Positions 34,314 to 46,280 of a DNA stretch of 64,000 nt are shown piece by piece. The position numbers and the translations under genes are program-made. The DNA lies in assembly GCA_014529385.2 (NCBI GenBank), contig CM043970.1:49901898-49965897 (forward strand). Direction: 5' to 3'. This stretch comes from Adiantum capillus-veneris. Taxonomy: Eukaryota; Streptophyta; Polypodiopsida; Polypodiales; Pteridaceae. The notes below the pieces were generated by a model. It saw only the letters and a list, made by a program, of their open reading frames with translations, searched no databases and was not told the DNA's origin. The number at the start of each line of letters is the position of its first letter. Positions within the stretch are counted from its first letter, which is position 1.

Positions 34314-37300
34314 ATGGCTAATTTCAATCATGGTGATAGAGTGTGCATGTTTGTAGCGACACAAAAGGTTGCCATTGGGACTGTATTTGAAATAAATCCA
34401 AGTGCATATTGTTCTGGCATGCTTATTGGGGAAGGCAATGTATCGGTGTCAGTTGATTTGTGTTTTGAAAAGAAAGCACTCATCCCTTTTCCAACAATGG
34501 ATGCATTGACAGTGGGAGATGCTTTTCATAGTATTGTGAAATGGAGTAGTGGGTTGTTGCAACATATAAATGAGATGTAGTACAAAGGGGCTTCTATGCA
34601 TAAGGCTAACAAAAGAGAAGGAGCATTGGATGCACAATGTAATGGAATGAGGTACAGAGAGGTTTGGAAGGATAAGAGGGTTCAGCTTTGGGATGAAAGC
34701 AAAACACATGTAGTAGCCGAAGGGGTTGTCATGTATGTGTGTCCGTTTGACTCTGTAAACTTTGGTGAGCTAGGTGAAGATACCATTGGTATTGGTATCG
34801 AAACATCCTATGCAGATGAGGCTACTATTTCTGCAGAAGCTAGTGTATGCAGCATTAATCTAGTTTGTTGGCCTATCAAGAGAGTGACAACTATGGATGG
34901 AAAAGAATTGTTATTCTATGAGGATCTACATGCTATGCATGCGTTACAAGACACATGCATTGAATCAGCTTATTTGGTAGAGCCTATTTCAAAAAAGCGG
35001 AAATATTGCTTTGTAAATAGGAAGCCAAAAATGTCAGTGAAAGCTTCTAAGAGATCGAATCACGCATCTCTAGCATCTGTCCAGCTTGTTTCAACCATAG
35101 ATTGTTGTTCCAAAAGGTGTTGTCAATATGCCAATTGAGATAAGGTCATGGCTATGCGCAATGAATTTTGGGGACAGAGTTTGCAAAATAGAACAAACTA
35201 TGTGTATGATACAATGTTGACTGCATGGCGTGAGAACAAAACAACTACAAATACATGCTATGTGTTTTCTTTTAATGGCACTGAGGTTTGCAGTAGAGCT
35301 TGGTACGAAATTCATGGCATTCCAAAAACTTCATTTTATCGTTACCGTGAACATTTTGAGAATGGGGTTAGACGCTCAGTGCATGGTAATGATGGTGTCA
35401 TGAGAAAAGGAAGAGACCATACAGAAATGGGAAGGGCATTGATGCGCTCTTTTGTTGATGAAAACTCGGAGAGAATGCCACATAAGAGTAGAACCATGGA
35501 AGATGGTACTAGGGAGACTTTGCTTGCAATACCAAACACGTACAAGCAAGTAGACATTTTACATGATGTCAATAAAACACTTGACAGTATGAGTCTCAAG
35601 CCAATGTCTAGCACGACATTCAATAGGATTTGGAATACAGAGTTTGCTAATGTGACATTGTCAAAAACAAGTGAGTTCTCCAAATGTGTTGTGTGTAGTC
35701 GGATAAAGTCTCAATTAGAGTTAACAAAGGATGACGAGATGATTGCACGTTTGAAGGATGAACGTCGAATTCACATGTTGCAACAACAAAGTTGTAGGAA
35801 TGTGTACTACACCTGGCGTAAGTTCTCCCAATTGCAAAAGGATAAGTATTTATGCATTATACATGATAAAATGGATCAAAAAAAGACAGCAATACCTAGG
35901 TTGCGTGTAAACTCAAAAGATTATGCAAATGCATATCAATTGCAAGTATCATTAACCGGTATGATAACACATGGACATGGTCATGGAATGTATGGTCACT
36001 TCTCACTTAATGGTCTATGGCCTTCAGATCCCAATGCTACAATTGGTTCCCTTGCATTATGCTTACAGAATCTGGAAAGAACAGAAAACCATGGACTAGG
36101 AGATTTATGCCATGACGGTATGCCACGCAGCAATGTAATGTTATTCAATGCATTGAACTCAAGGAGAGCTCTAGACCTCCAAAACAAAATGAAGCAAGAG
36201 CGTGAGAGGAATTCATCAACAATGACACCACCGTTGTCCATCCAAGGAAGTAATGAAGAGATTGTACACATACAATCAACTTCCTCTCAATGTGTTGTGG
36301 ATACCATATCCACTCCTGTATTTCAAAAATTGCCTGAGAATCTTTTGCTACAGCTAGATAATTGTGCAGGAGAGAATAAAAATCGATATTTGTTTGCATA
36401 CTTATCCTTGTTAGTAGCAAAAGGACTTTTCAAAACCGTGCATTTGGGATTCTTAATGGTGGGTCATACACATGAGGACATAGATGCAATGTTTAGTAGG
36501 TTCTCAGAAAGATTGCGAACAGGAATGACATTCACTTTTCCACATCTGATGGAACATTTTCAAAAATGTGAAAGCTCAGCTCCAGCACCATTTTTGATGA
36601 CACAAGTTCCCGACTTTAAATCCTTTGTGCAAGGGTACATGTGTGACGGACAAGATGCTCTAGTCGGACACTCTAAGCCACTTCAATTTCGTTTCTATAT
36701 GCAAGGTGAAGTCCCAGTAATGCAGTAAAAAATTCATCCCAAATCACCCGATTGGATGCCAAAGGAGTCAAGAATTGAGTTGTGGAAAAAAGATGACCAG
36801 GGAAAACCAAAATTACCAACAGGCTGTCCAGATGTGGTGCCTATAGCAGACTATGTGAGAGATAGTTCACTTGTTATTCAAGGGATTAAATCATATCTTG
36901 ACTTTTGGAAAAGATGTTCTCTATTAAAGGGAAAGGACCATGACTCCACAAAATATATGGAGCCTGTTATCACTTATTGGCAAAACATAATCAATGAGCT
37001 TGAACAACCAACCAATAAACACATTGGTGAATATACAACATTTTGGCCAAAGACTATAGGGAGTCATTGAATGCAAGAGATAGAGGAAGACAAAGATGAG
37101 TTTCAAGGATATGAAGAATTGAATGATCACTATGTTGGTCCTCAAAGTGCAAGGCCACAAGAGGCCTTTAGGCCTCAAATTGATGTAAGAAAAGAGGATC
37201 TTGTTCTTGTGAGACCCGCAGATCCTGAATATCCGATATGGCTAGGAGTGGCAGAGTCAAACGTTGATGTAGACAAATCATCTCCTAACTACAAAAAGTT

Positions 37301-37536
37301 CTGATTCAGTATTGGGCACCAAAACATCGAAAACGAAATCCCACAATCCAAGAACAGTATGAGGATTGTTGGAAAAAGAGTTGGTGCTGCAATCTTGCTG
37401 ACCCAAAGCGCTGGGAGTGTGTTGATACAATTGTATGGTCATGGACTCCAAGGGGTGGAAGAATTGCGAAAACAATCAAGATCCCATCAAATGTCATGGA
37501 GAAGGCACAGGCTAGCTTAATAGGAGAAATTGAATA
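34314..37536 (+). pseudogene. Candidate transposase: tandem DUF8039-like, DUF7869-like core, BAH-like tail (several stops)
   Basis: I place the start at ATG 34314, two bases after a splice acceptor. A single frame of about 1,070 codons carries in-frame stops at 34578 (TAG), 35136 (TGA), 36726 (TAA) and 37068 (TGA), and shifts by one base near 37303. Residues 1-85 and about 120-190 look like two DUF8039-type domains (GDRV...VSVDLCFEKKALIPFP; RVQLWDE...CWPIKRV), a domain seen in plant transposon proteins. From about residue 270 follows a core like DUF7869: a CCSKRCC cluster, CxxC (SKCVVCSRI), HDKMDQKK (D518/D521), LDNCAGENKN (D682) and GHTHEDIDAMF (D723/D725). These three acidic boxes suggest an RNase H-like nuclease. 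The C-terminus (LVLVRPADPEYPIWLG..., IQYWAPK, W-rich) is BAH/chromo-like. It is the best transposase candidate for the element; I infer this from position and motifs. Confidence 0.7.
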
Positions 37537-37590
37537 GCATTTTAATATCTTGCTCATTGTTTTATTTCCCCAGCTTATGTATGATTTTAT

Positions 37591-37854
37591 GAAGTCTTTT
37601 TAAACACCCACATAAAAATAAAAATTCTAAAAGGTGTTTCTCAACACCACCATTTTCTTGGGAATCTATCTCTTTTATGAAGTGTTTTGAAACACCCACA
37701 TAAAAATAAAAATTTTAAAAGGTGTTTCTCAACACCACCATTTTCTTGAGAATCTATCTCTTTTATGAAGTGTTTTGAAACACCCACATAAAAATAAAAA
37801 TTTTAAAAGGTGTTTCTCAACACCATCATTTTCTTGAGAATCTATCTCTTTGTC
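37591..37854. repeat. Right subterminal repeats, three 88-bp units
   Basis: Units start at 37591, 37679 and 37767. Each holds the palindrome GGTGTTTCTCAACACC and AAACACCCACATAAAAATAA, repeating the terminal AACACC. They lie 110-380 bp from the right end, a typical place for transposase-binding sites. Confidence 0.75.
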
Positions 37855-37936
37855 ACATTCCCAAATTAAATGAAAATTTTTCCAAATTTAATGGGAAATA
37901 GGAATCCATAGGCGTTGAAATTAGTCCCAAAGTTGT

Positions 37937-37967
37937 GGGATTTTTCCATTTCATCTAAAATGGTGTT
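37937..37967 (-). repeat. Right terminal inverted repeat of the giant transposon
   Basis: Its reverse complement starts AACACCATTTTAGAT, identical to the left end for 15 bases. It is followed by AAAT (37968-37971), the duplicated target. Confidence 0.88.
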
Positions 37968-37971
37968 AAAT

Positions 37972-39148
37972 ATGCTTACAGTAAAGAAGGGTAGAAGAAA
38001 AGTGTGTATGATGTTGGGAACATGCAGACAGCCAGTTCAGGCAACATGGCCGGTGATAGCAGAAATAGTCAATATGGTGGAAGGTTTAGAAGAGGATGAA
38101 GAGGAACAATTTGTCAAAGCTAATCCGGATTTGGTTTCTTTATATCTTGCGGATATTTCTCTGATTCTGAAAGGGAATTCGGTGGGGGTTTCAGGAACTC
38201 CAGTAGGAATAGGGGAGCAACAATAGGTGCTTCCAAGTCCTGAATCATTGGAGGACGTGATTCAACAAGAACGAGTGTTTGAGGCGCAAATGGGAAAAAT
38301 TACAAGGGTTAAAGAAGATGAATTAGAGAAGGTTTTTCTTGGGGAGCAAGCGGAGTCGAAGCCTATATACATTAATAAGCAGTTGGAGGCAAGTTTTAGA
38401 GATGATTTGATCAAGTTACTGACAGAGTTTAAGGATGTTTTCGCATGGGAATATGCGGATATGCAGGGATTGGATCCTAAGTTTTATCAGCATACGATCA
38501 ATCTGAAACCGGATGCGGTGCCAGTGAAGCAACACTCATACAGGATGAATCCGAATGTGGCAAAGCAAGTTAAGATGGAAATTGATCGCCCGTTGGAAGT
38601 GGGTTTTATTACCCCTATTGATAATCCGGAGTGGATTTCTCCAATTGTGGTAGTACCAAAGAAAAATAAGCAAATCCAAATTTGTGTGGCTTACAGGAAA
38701 TTGAATGCATCTACTGTTCCAGATCCTTTTCCTCTTCCATTTTTGCATTCCATTTTGGATGATGTAGTAGGACATGAGATGTATACTTTTTTGGATGGAT
38801 TTAGTGGATGTAATCAAATCCGAATGGCATTGCGGGATCAGCCAAAAACAACTTTTATTACCGCATGGGGTGTGTTTGCGTGCACAGTGATGTGGTTTGG
38901 ATTACGGAATGCACCTTCCACTTTTCAAAGGGATATGTTTCAAATTTTTGGTCCTTATTTGACAGATTTTATGAGAATTTTTCTGGATGATCTCAGTGTT
39001 TTTGGAGCGCAATTGGAGCATTTGAAGCAATTACGGTTATGCTTTATGAAATGCAGAGAGGTGAAATTCAGTTTGAATCCTTTAAAGTGTGCATTTGCTG
39101 TTCGCAGTGGGGCAGATTATTGGGGCATATAATTTCTGAAGATGGCAA
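37972..39148 (+). pseudogene. E1 reverse transcriptase (pol fragment)
   Basis: This continues E1's protease frame after the giant insertion. It encodes the protease-RT linker and then an RT domain typical of Ty3/gypsy: YRMNP, PIVVVPKKN, VAYRKLNASTVPDPFPLP, the first catalytic Asp in TFLDGFSGCNQI, WFGLRNAPSTFQRDM, and the Y/FxDD box as IFLDDLSVF (about 38970-39000). A TAG at 38224-38226 interrupts the linker, where Gln (CAG) is plausible. A one-base gain near 39110 shifts the frame just before the expected LLGHIIS motif. RNase H and integrase are absent. This copy is inactive; the domain call is firm. Confidence 0.85.
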
Positions 39149-39355
39149 CAGTGGATATGGTAACTACTCCACTAGAATATATTGAGATAGATCCACGTCT
39201 TTTGGATGAGGTCTATCGGGCACATACTGCAGATTTTAGAGGCTTTGGCTATATTGATATTTCCTCTTCACAAGAGCAGGGTGCATAGCAACCACCGGAA
39301 CCTTCCAACCGGAGGGGCTGACTGTGGGTTCGCGCAATCCACCATGCGTGCCAGG
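39141..39355 (+). other. E1 3' remnant with gag-like microhomology
   Basis: Directly after the RT, GATGGCAACAGTGGATA recalls gag at about 6186-6203 (ATGGCAACAGTGGATAAGGT). It suggests an RT jump or recombination that deleted the rest of pol. The remaining sequence to the right LTR has no recognisable domain; a purine-rich stretch (CCGGAGGGGCTGA) lies near 39310. Confidence 0.45.
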
Positions 39356-39755
39356 TGTTAAGGCGTTAGCCGCACATGCGGTCCTGCGGTCCTGAGGAGG
39401 TCTGGACACTGCGGATTAGAGGTATGCGGTATGCGGCGGCCGTAGCGATAGTTCTTCACAGGATATCATGGTGCAGGAGTGTGTGCACCGTTCCCGTTTT
39501 GCGATGGAGCAGCGCTTGTATATGGAGCGGCATACCTGTCTTTTGATGTAACTTAACCTATCTCTATGATATTCATGGCATCTACTGTTGTAACTCTGTG
39601 TCTGGATTATACATGAATGAAGCAAGAGGTGTTCTGGGCCTATGTACTGTGTACTTCCTTCTCTTGTCATTCTATATGTTGATGTTCATATAATGTAGTT
39701 GCGGGTAATCATTCATGTAATGCCTATTGCTCCTGTGCGGGAAATAGCCATTAAA
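39356..39755 (+). repeat. E1 right LTR (3' LTR)
   Basis: It matches the left LTR but has one copy of the internal segment. It ends CCATTAAA where the left ends CCATTACA. The ACACT duplication follows. Confidence 0.85.
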
Positions 39756-39760
39756 ACACT

Positions 39761-40751
39761 GCTGATGTTCTGGATTAGGTCTGCTAATCTGGAACTGCAC
39801 TTCCCTCGGATGTTGGTCAATTTACGTGAAAAAGTCTGAATTCAGTCTTTGCTCCCTCAAATGGACAAACAAGGTCCAAATTCACTTCCGAAAGAAGTTT
39901 TGGGACCCTTAAGCCAAATGGAATCTCACTGTCTAAGCCCAGTCAAATTTTCTCTTCAGTAGGCCCCAATAGATATCCTACGCGTAGGATGTCTCCTGCT
40001 TTGTTTTGCCTAGATTTTTGCACTCTGTATTCCCCTTGATGTGCTGAGTCCACAGCTGTTTTTACTTTTTGATTTGGACACCTATAAGCTGGTCAATGGA
40101 TCAGAAATCTGTTCCGATAGCCTGTTGTTGCTGATCTTGATTAGTCTAATCAACTCCAATTTGGACCAAAATTGACTAGGAGGCTTGCCTCAGGCTATAC
40201 AACACCTTGCTATGTCCACTGTCAGTATCTGGCTTCAATTTCTTGCTTTAGACATCCTACGCGTAGGATGTCTTTTTCATTAGAATGGCTTCAAATTCAA
40301 AACAGAGGCTCCCCTTCAGTTGCTGATCACTTTGGTATGCTCAAAATTGGGTTTGGAGTGTAAAATCACACAGAAGACATCCTACGCGTAGGATGTCTTT
40401 TTGGCCTGTTTGACCCCAGACTTGACCCACAGTGACCCTTGATGTCAGTAACCTAGTGGTATGCTTAGATTTTGGTTTGGATTTCAAAAGTCCCCAATTT
40501 TAGCTGTTCTTGCCTTTTTCAATCAAAAGTGCTAAAGTCCGCTTTAAACCCAAATTTTCTCACCCAAATGAGGTGAAACCCCTCTCAGTCACTCAATATA
40601 TCATGCAAATCATACTCATACAACCATCATATGGTTTTGGTCTGGAAATAATGCTTTGGCACAATTTGGGTAGGATGTCTGGCAATTTCAGTCTATCTGG
40701 CCTTATCCTGTCAAGATATGGTCAAATTTTCACTTTCCAGTTGAAAATAGG
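39761..40751 (-). other. E3 leader, middle part, with palindromes
   Basis: Noncoding DNA of E3 between E1 and E2. It holds three copies of a 24-bp palindrome with half-site AGACATCCTACG: 39971-39994 (one mismatch), 40250-40273 and 40375-40398. A half copy (GTAGGATGTCT) is near 40670. No gene is seen. Confidence 0.65.
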
Positions 40752-41006
40752 TGTGCGCGTATGTCGCACGTGTCAATGCAAGGAACTTGCCGATACACCG
40801 TGTGCGAGACACAAATGGCTTCAAGCACACAACAAGCCTAAACTAGTAAGTCAAAGAAGGTGATGGTGTGTCACTCACCGCTCTACGCTTGCTTCGTGGA
40901 GGATTCCTCGCCGCGAAGAAGAAGGAGCCGCCGCTTCGCCGCGCTTAACGGCTTCACCGCCGTCGTGCCTTCGTAATGCTCGATCGCCCACACACTCCCT
41001 CTCTCA

Positions 41007-41046
<40 letters not shown>

Positions 41047-41362
41047 AAGAGATGAAGAAGAAAAAGAAGGAGATGGAGCAAGAGCACTCTTCTATTGCAC
41101 AAATGAGAGAATGAGTGAATTTTAGGTTTAGTTGACTTTTATATGAGCTCGCCCCATTCACACTTGGGCGCCCATGCTTAGCCAACTAATCCCTTGAATG
41201 TTCCAGTTAGAGTGCGCCTCTCATCGGTGATCACTCTTACCCTTTTCCTATTGGACAGACAAGCCCGGTACTTGACTCTACCAAATAAATAATACAATGT
41301 CCGCCGTAGGTTACAACGTCCGTCATAGGTGATAGGGTGTCCGTGAGCCGTGAGGGTTAACA
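40752..41362 (-). repeat. E2 3' LTR
   Basis: Begins TGTGCGCGTATG and ends GGGTTAACA on the top strand. It contains a (CT)n/(CA)n microsatellite at about 41005-41046. The polypurine tract, AGGAATGGGGGCA on the minus strand, lies at 41363-41375. Confidence 0.85.
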
Positions 41363-41375
41363 TGCCCCCATTCCT

Positions 41376-44300
41376 GATGTAGATTCTGTCCTCGGAAGCT
41401 ATTGAGTTGAAGCTCGTTCGTCGAGGTGGAAGAGCATTTGAGATGAATGTCCTAAGCCTTCTTCAGTCACTCAAAATCAAACAACATTGGCACAGTAATT
41501 GCATTCTCATAAGCGATTAAAAAGCATATGCAGTTTTAGTCTGACAAATTGATTGGTAACAGAATTTTAAACAATTTGTCAGCAATAAACATTAAATTGC
41601 AATATAATCAAATGCATATACAGATGTAAAGGTAAAAAATTAAACAAGTATGGGGTCGCTAATTTAACGGTCGAAAGGCACTAGAGATCGACTATTAATA
41701 CCATGGGTAAGCTTCTTAATTTTCTCTGGTCAATTAAGTTGTTTAATCGCGAGAGCCAAGTATTTCATGTTCGAGGGCTGACCAGAGGCTATACCTAGAA
41801 GACCTTGTAGTTAAGCTACGATAAAAGGAATTTCTCATGAAATCATCGCCTGACTGATTACCTTTTCTTTGACCCCCCAAAGTCTTCTCACAGTGATTCA
41901 ATTTTGATGTGTGTGCTTATTTTGTATGCCTTGGGTTTTTTGCTTCTCAAGGAATAACGCCCACACTAGGAACCTCTAGGGCTCTAGTACTGAGGCGGTC
42001 CAGGGCGGGCAACAAGAAGAGCGGCCTCTAAACATCCTTCGAGGCTCCCGTGCTACTCAAATGGGGCTGGGGCAAGCACAATCAGAGACAACAAAAACCC
42101 ACAGCCAGAAACCAAACAAGAAAAGGGGCACCACCTAGTTGTAGATGCAAACTAGGACGCACGTGATATCTCCTTGTACTCAAACGCACAAAGAGAGGGG
42201 AATGCAAGATAGCCACACACACCAAACACAAACATTCACCACGCCAGAGAGAGGTAAAGAGCACAAATCAAATTGAGCAACTCAGTCTTAGCCTTAAAGA
42301 CTAGATGCACACAAAGCTTGATGAGAAATAGAGAGACAACACAAAACTTGACCTTGTTGCCAATACACAAATTGTCTTAGGGTCACGGGAGCCCTCTCTT
42401 ACAATTTACCTTTTAGGCAAACAATTCAACAAGCCCTCAAACCACCAAGCATGAAATGGCACAACAAACTTCAAGGACAATATACCTTCAACCACCTGAT
42501 GAGCCAACTTATCAAGTCAATTTGGAGAGAAGAGTCGTAGTTGCATCATACAATTGCACCCAAAACTATGAATCTTATTTATGGACAAGAGTAGGCTACA
42601 AGTGTGATTGCAGAGTATAGTATCACTCCACTCCTCTAGATGGCATAACTAACTTCAAGCTTCTCCATGCACCTATGTGTAGTGATGGAATAGAGCACTC
42701 ACAATGCACAAACTCTACACAACTAGGCTTGAAGAGTGGTGTGTTATGTGTTGAGAATGGTGTGGTGTAGTGTGATCATGTGATGATTTACAAGGGAGAG
42801 AAGGGCTCTATTTATAGGTTTTAGAAGCCTCGATTAGGATTAGGCCTAATCAAGTTTATTTGAAGAAATAAAAGATTATGCATTTTTTATTTATTTTTTA
42901 ATGAGGGGGGGTCTCTCTTGTCCTTGGAGTCACATGGATGTGGGATTAAGGGAAGAGAATTATTGAGGATGATAGGAGAGAGGATTGAGTGAATAATTTT
43001 GGAGTGCCTACTCTAGTAGAGGGTGCATTTTACAATAAGGTCAGTGGTTAGTAGTTAGTAATTATCACTAAAAAATATTTACAAAATCATTCACCAAATG
43101 GTGAGATATATGATGAGAAAAGTTAGAGAAGGGATAAGCTTGTAAAGCAAGGTTGAAGCTTGGAGAAGTTGACATTCACCTCTTTACAGCACCGGTAGAA
43201 GAAGCGGTCAGCATGGCGAAGTAACGCGTGTCGATGAAGCTACATTATCTTCAAACCTTGGAAAATTCATGATAAAGCCTTCATTTGCAGAGGTTAACCT
43301 TGGATTTTTGCTGATTTTTTGAAGTTATTTACAAAGCTGAAGAGAGTATGGTAATATTGACATATATATAGAGAGAAAGGGGGACACATAGGGTGTAGAA
43401 ATGGAGGATGAAGGCTATGGAGGTGTGAGAGATGTGGCAATGGTGAAGAGGGTGAATTAGGACATGGGAGTTGTAGGTTTGGGAGTGGGAAGGAGAGGGA
43501 GGAGTGTGTGTGAAAGAGGAAAATGATAAAGTGGAAGAGGGAGTGTGGCTACATAGCATGGGCAAACTGGGGTCCACCAATAAAATCATAGCTCGCAGCT
43601 TGTAGCTCAAAAAAATATGAAAAAATTTGAGGTAAAAGTTCAGCTCACGAGCTACAACTTTTGTTCGTATCACCTTTTCAAATTCGGGGAGCATGTGATC
43701 TTTAAAAATTCAGCAAAACCAACTGTTTTTTCCACTGCACAAAGTCCTTGTGAGGTCTTTCTTTGGATGATTCTTTTGAATATCTCCAAGAGTGAGCTCC
43801 CCATGGTGCATGCATGCATTCCACATTACCCTTGAACTTATTTGGTAGGTCTATAATTGAAGATATTGTTGAGATCATGATATAAATGAATAGTACAACT
43901 AAGAAAATCAAATATTGAGGGGTCTAAAAAATATGTACATGTCAAATATAAATAATATAGGTGGAAAAAATATAAAGGGGTCAAAATAAATCTCTCTCAT
44001 TATAAGTCTACCATAAAAAGATGAATATTTTTGGTGGTCTAATTTATGAGAGTAATAAAGAATAGATGTAGGAAGGAAAAAATCACAATAGTGAAAAAAT
44101 ATACACATAAATAGAACTAGTTTTTTTTGGATTTTTGTTAGGATGGAGTTACATCAAAAATAAGAGAAGCTTGCATGGAAATTTTTTTATATGGAATAAA
44201 GAGTATGCAAAATGGTAAGAAAAAATATGGTAATGGTGAGTCAATGTACATAGCATAAATAACACACCATAGGTAGAAATATTTAAATAAATACCAAAAT

Positions 44301-45458
44301 AATTATGAAAAATCCTTTTATTTAGGCCCTATATGCAATGAAATATTTATACACAAATGGCCATAATATTTTTTATTTTTTTATTTTATTTATTTTTTGG
44401 CTCAACTAGCCCAGTGACTAGCTAATTGAGGGTTTTTAAGAAAATATGGAGAAAGTCCCTAACTCACACACGCCTATGTACAGTGAAATGGTAGGGATAA
44501 CCAAAATGTTTAAGTGATTTAATAGGGTGAGGTAGCTTACTATGGCAATTATGGAAAGCTGAAAAACGGCTATCAGTACCATAGGCGATACATGTGAGTG
44601 AAGTACCCAATCAAGCTGAGATTTCTCTTCCAGCTTAAGATTTTACATTGTGGCACTTTGATTTTTTGTTTATTTGTTTTCAACATTTTAATTTTGTAAC
44701 TTTTGGGGGTCATATAACACTGATACACCTCCCCAGGCTCATTACACAAGTAAACTCCCTTTATAATACTTAAGCTAAAGGTCAATAGGGTCAAGCCCAC
44801 TAGAAAGCCCTAGTACATTTCACACAATGCTGCCTAAATCGGATCAAGAACCTAAGTAACCATTGATTATTAGGAAGGCATTCCCGATGGTATTAAGAGA
44901 AGATCTCTAGCACCTAGCTTGGTCAAACTAGCTTAGTCGGACTGCTTGATTTTTAAACCTACACAAGTGATCATGACAAAAAATTACATTGAATTAAATG
45001 TTTGTTACTAAGCAAATGTGCTGGATATTATGCTACCAATCACAATCAAAGCAGACAATCATAGATGCAAAAAAGATAAGGGGCAATGCTAATGGACAAG
45101 AAACACCTGTTTGTGTCGATGGTTGCGCTTGATTTGAAGAGTGAGTTGAGATAAAGATTCCATGAAGGTCCAAATCCTAACAACAGCAACACGCTCCTGT
45201 ACACACTAGGAAACACAAGGAATACCTCTAGGAGGCACATCAGTGGGAAAAAAGAACTTTGCTAATTAGTCAACTCTAAAACAGAAACACTCCTATTGTA
45301 TTAATCCTACCTACCCTCCATCACTCGAGTGATGGGGATCAAAGGTATTTTATGACATAGGTGAGGATTTTTGCCAGTAGTTTTCTATTACCTTAGGTGC
45401 CTCATCGAGTTGCAAGGGTGGTAAGGTACTCTCCCAGGATCGAACTTGAAGTGGTTCA
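41376..45458. other. E2 region between protease module and 3' LTR, no pol
   Basis: Noncoding. A minus-strand TATA-like box (TATAAATAG) lies at 42808-42816. About 43900-44570 is an inverted, diverged copy of the repeat at 63253-64000. An 18-bp palindrome with half-site CCATCACTC sits at 45318-45335. The TATA box together with the repeat suggests a decayed LTR of another element, minus orientation; its exact ends were not found. Confidence 0.5.
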
Positions 45459-46280
45459 TTAGGTGATTCTTGCACACTCGGAAGTGTGGATTCCTGTAGC
45501 TTTATGGAGGTACACTATTGTAGGTGGAGGCTGTGGAGAAGCTTTTACCTCTATGGATGCATTATATGAGGAGCTAGAAGCTTCATGGGACTCCCCCCTT
45601 TCTGAGCTAGGTGGAACAAATCGTTCTTTCTTCGGTACCCAAGCTAGCTTTGGAGCGGGTGTGTAGCATTCTGTGATTTTTTTCTTTCCGCAATTTTCAA
45701 TTTGTTTTGGAGCTACGAAATTGGGCTCGCATGGGTCAGGTGACAGGTAAGAACACAATCTACGTTTTGGCACCCAAATTTGATCATTTCCTTGATAGTA
45801 GCCTTGGGCTTCCAATAGTCGTTTAGGAATCCAACGCCACATTTTCTTACTTTTCTTGGAGCGAGTGGGACGTTTCTTACCAGGCTTTTGGTTTTTAGCA
45901 CTAGCCATGGTCGCTAAAGAAGCTTTAGGGACCCACTTGTAAGTTTTCTTTGTTATATTAGGACGAGTCTTGTCAGAAGCTATATGCATTGCTTGTAGCA
46001 TATTTAAGGGTACGGGCATTTCATCCCCCTCAGGTGTTACCCAGGTCGTCCCCCTATTCCCCCAAGTGTCTATGGTTGCTTCTAGGTGGAACCAATCCAC
46101 ATTGTTCGACTCAGTCATCCCAGGTAGTACATCCATATAAGGAGAATCTTCCCCAACATCAGTGTCCGCTTTACACGTGTAACAATACTGCAATGGAGCC
46201 GAGTGAACTGTTGTGTCAGATCTATGATCAATTATAAACCTGTTTCCTAGAGGATGTGCTCGACCAGTCACAAGATCCAC
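45459..46280 (-). pseudogene. E2 C-terminal extension, unknown function
   Basis: About 273 codons in the same frame as the protease, after a TGA at 46281-46283, ending at a TGA at 45459-45461. It has a repeated motif built on WVPK or WIPK (YKWVPK, RWIPKRLL, IWVPKRRL, AWVPKKER) and a basic KKRPTRSKKSKK stretch. This may be a linker between protease and a lost RT, or a nucleic-acid-binding tail. I do not recognise a domain. Confidence 0.5.

Larger units (their letters stand above)
7722..37967. mobile_element. Giant DNA transposon (about 22.2 kb plus nested E5), superfamily unknown
   Basis: The ends are inverted repeats (15 bp identical, about 26 of 31 bp matching) flanked by a 4-bp duplication AAAT, within E1's protease-RT frame. 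Contents from left: duplicated AT-rich subterminal DNA with AACACC palindromes, satellite, two FCP1-like units, satellite, a ParB-like gene, satellite with the nested E5, more satellite, the DUF8039/DUF7869-like transposase candidate, and three 88-bp subterminal repeats. It has no RT or integrase. The TIR sequence and 4-bp duplication do not fit CACTA (3 bp, CACTA ends), hAT (8 bp), Mutator (about 9 bp) or PIF/Harbinger (3 bp). The boundaries are well supported; the mode of transposition and assignment of the transposase are inferred. Confidence 0.88.
4863..39755 (+). mobile_element. E1: Ty3/gypsy-type retrotransposon, split by a giant DNA transposon
   Basis: E1 is bounded by two related LTRs (4863-5373 and 39356-39755) and an exact 5-bp duplication ACACT (4858-4862 and 39756-39760). 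Gag and protease lie at 5418-7721, RT at 37972-39132. Without the giant insertion E1 is only about 4.6 kb: RNase H and integrase are missing, apparently by internal deletion, so it is non-autonomous. The LTRs differ at many places and the left one has an internal duplication, so E1 is an older insertion than E5. Confidence 0.88.

Noticed and set aside
34578-37070. Introns in place of the four in-frame stops of the transposase gene
   Set aside because: The coding frame continues directly on both sides with family-like residues, and no GT-AG pair around them would keep the frame.
7722-37967. Classification as a CACTA (En/Spm) element because of a CACC near the end
   Set aside because: A start at CACC does not give matching 3-bp flanks (TAA and TTA), the terminus is not CACTA, and 4-bp AAAT with AACACC fits exactly.
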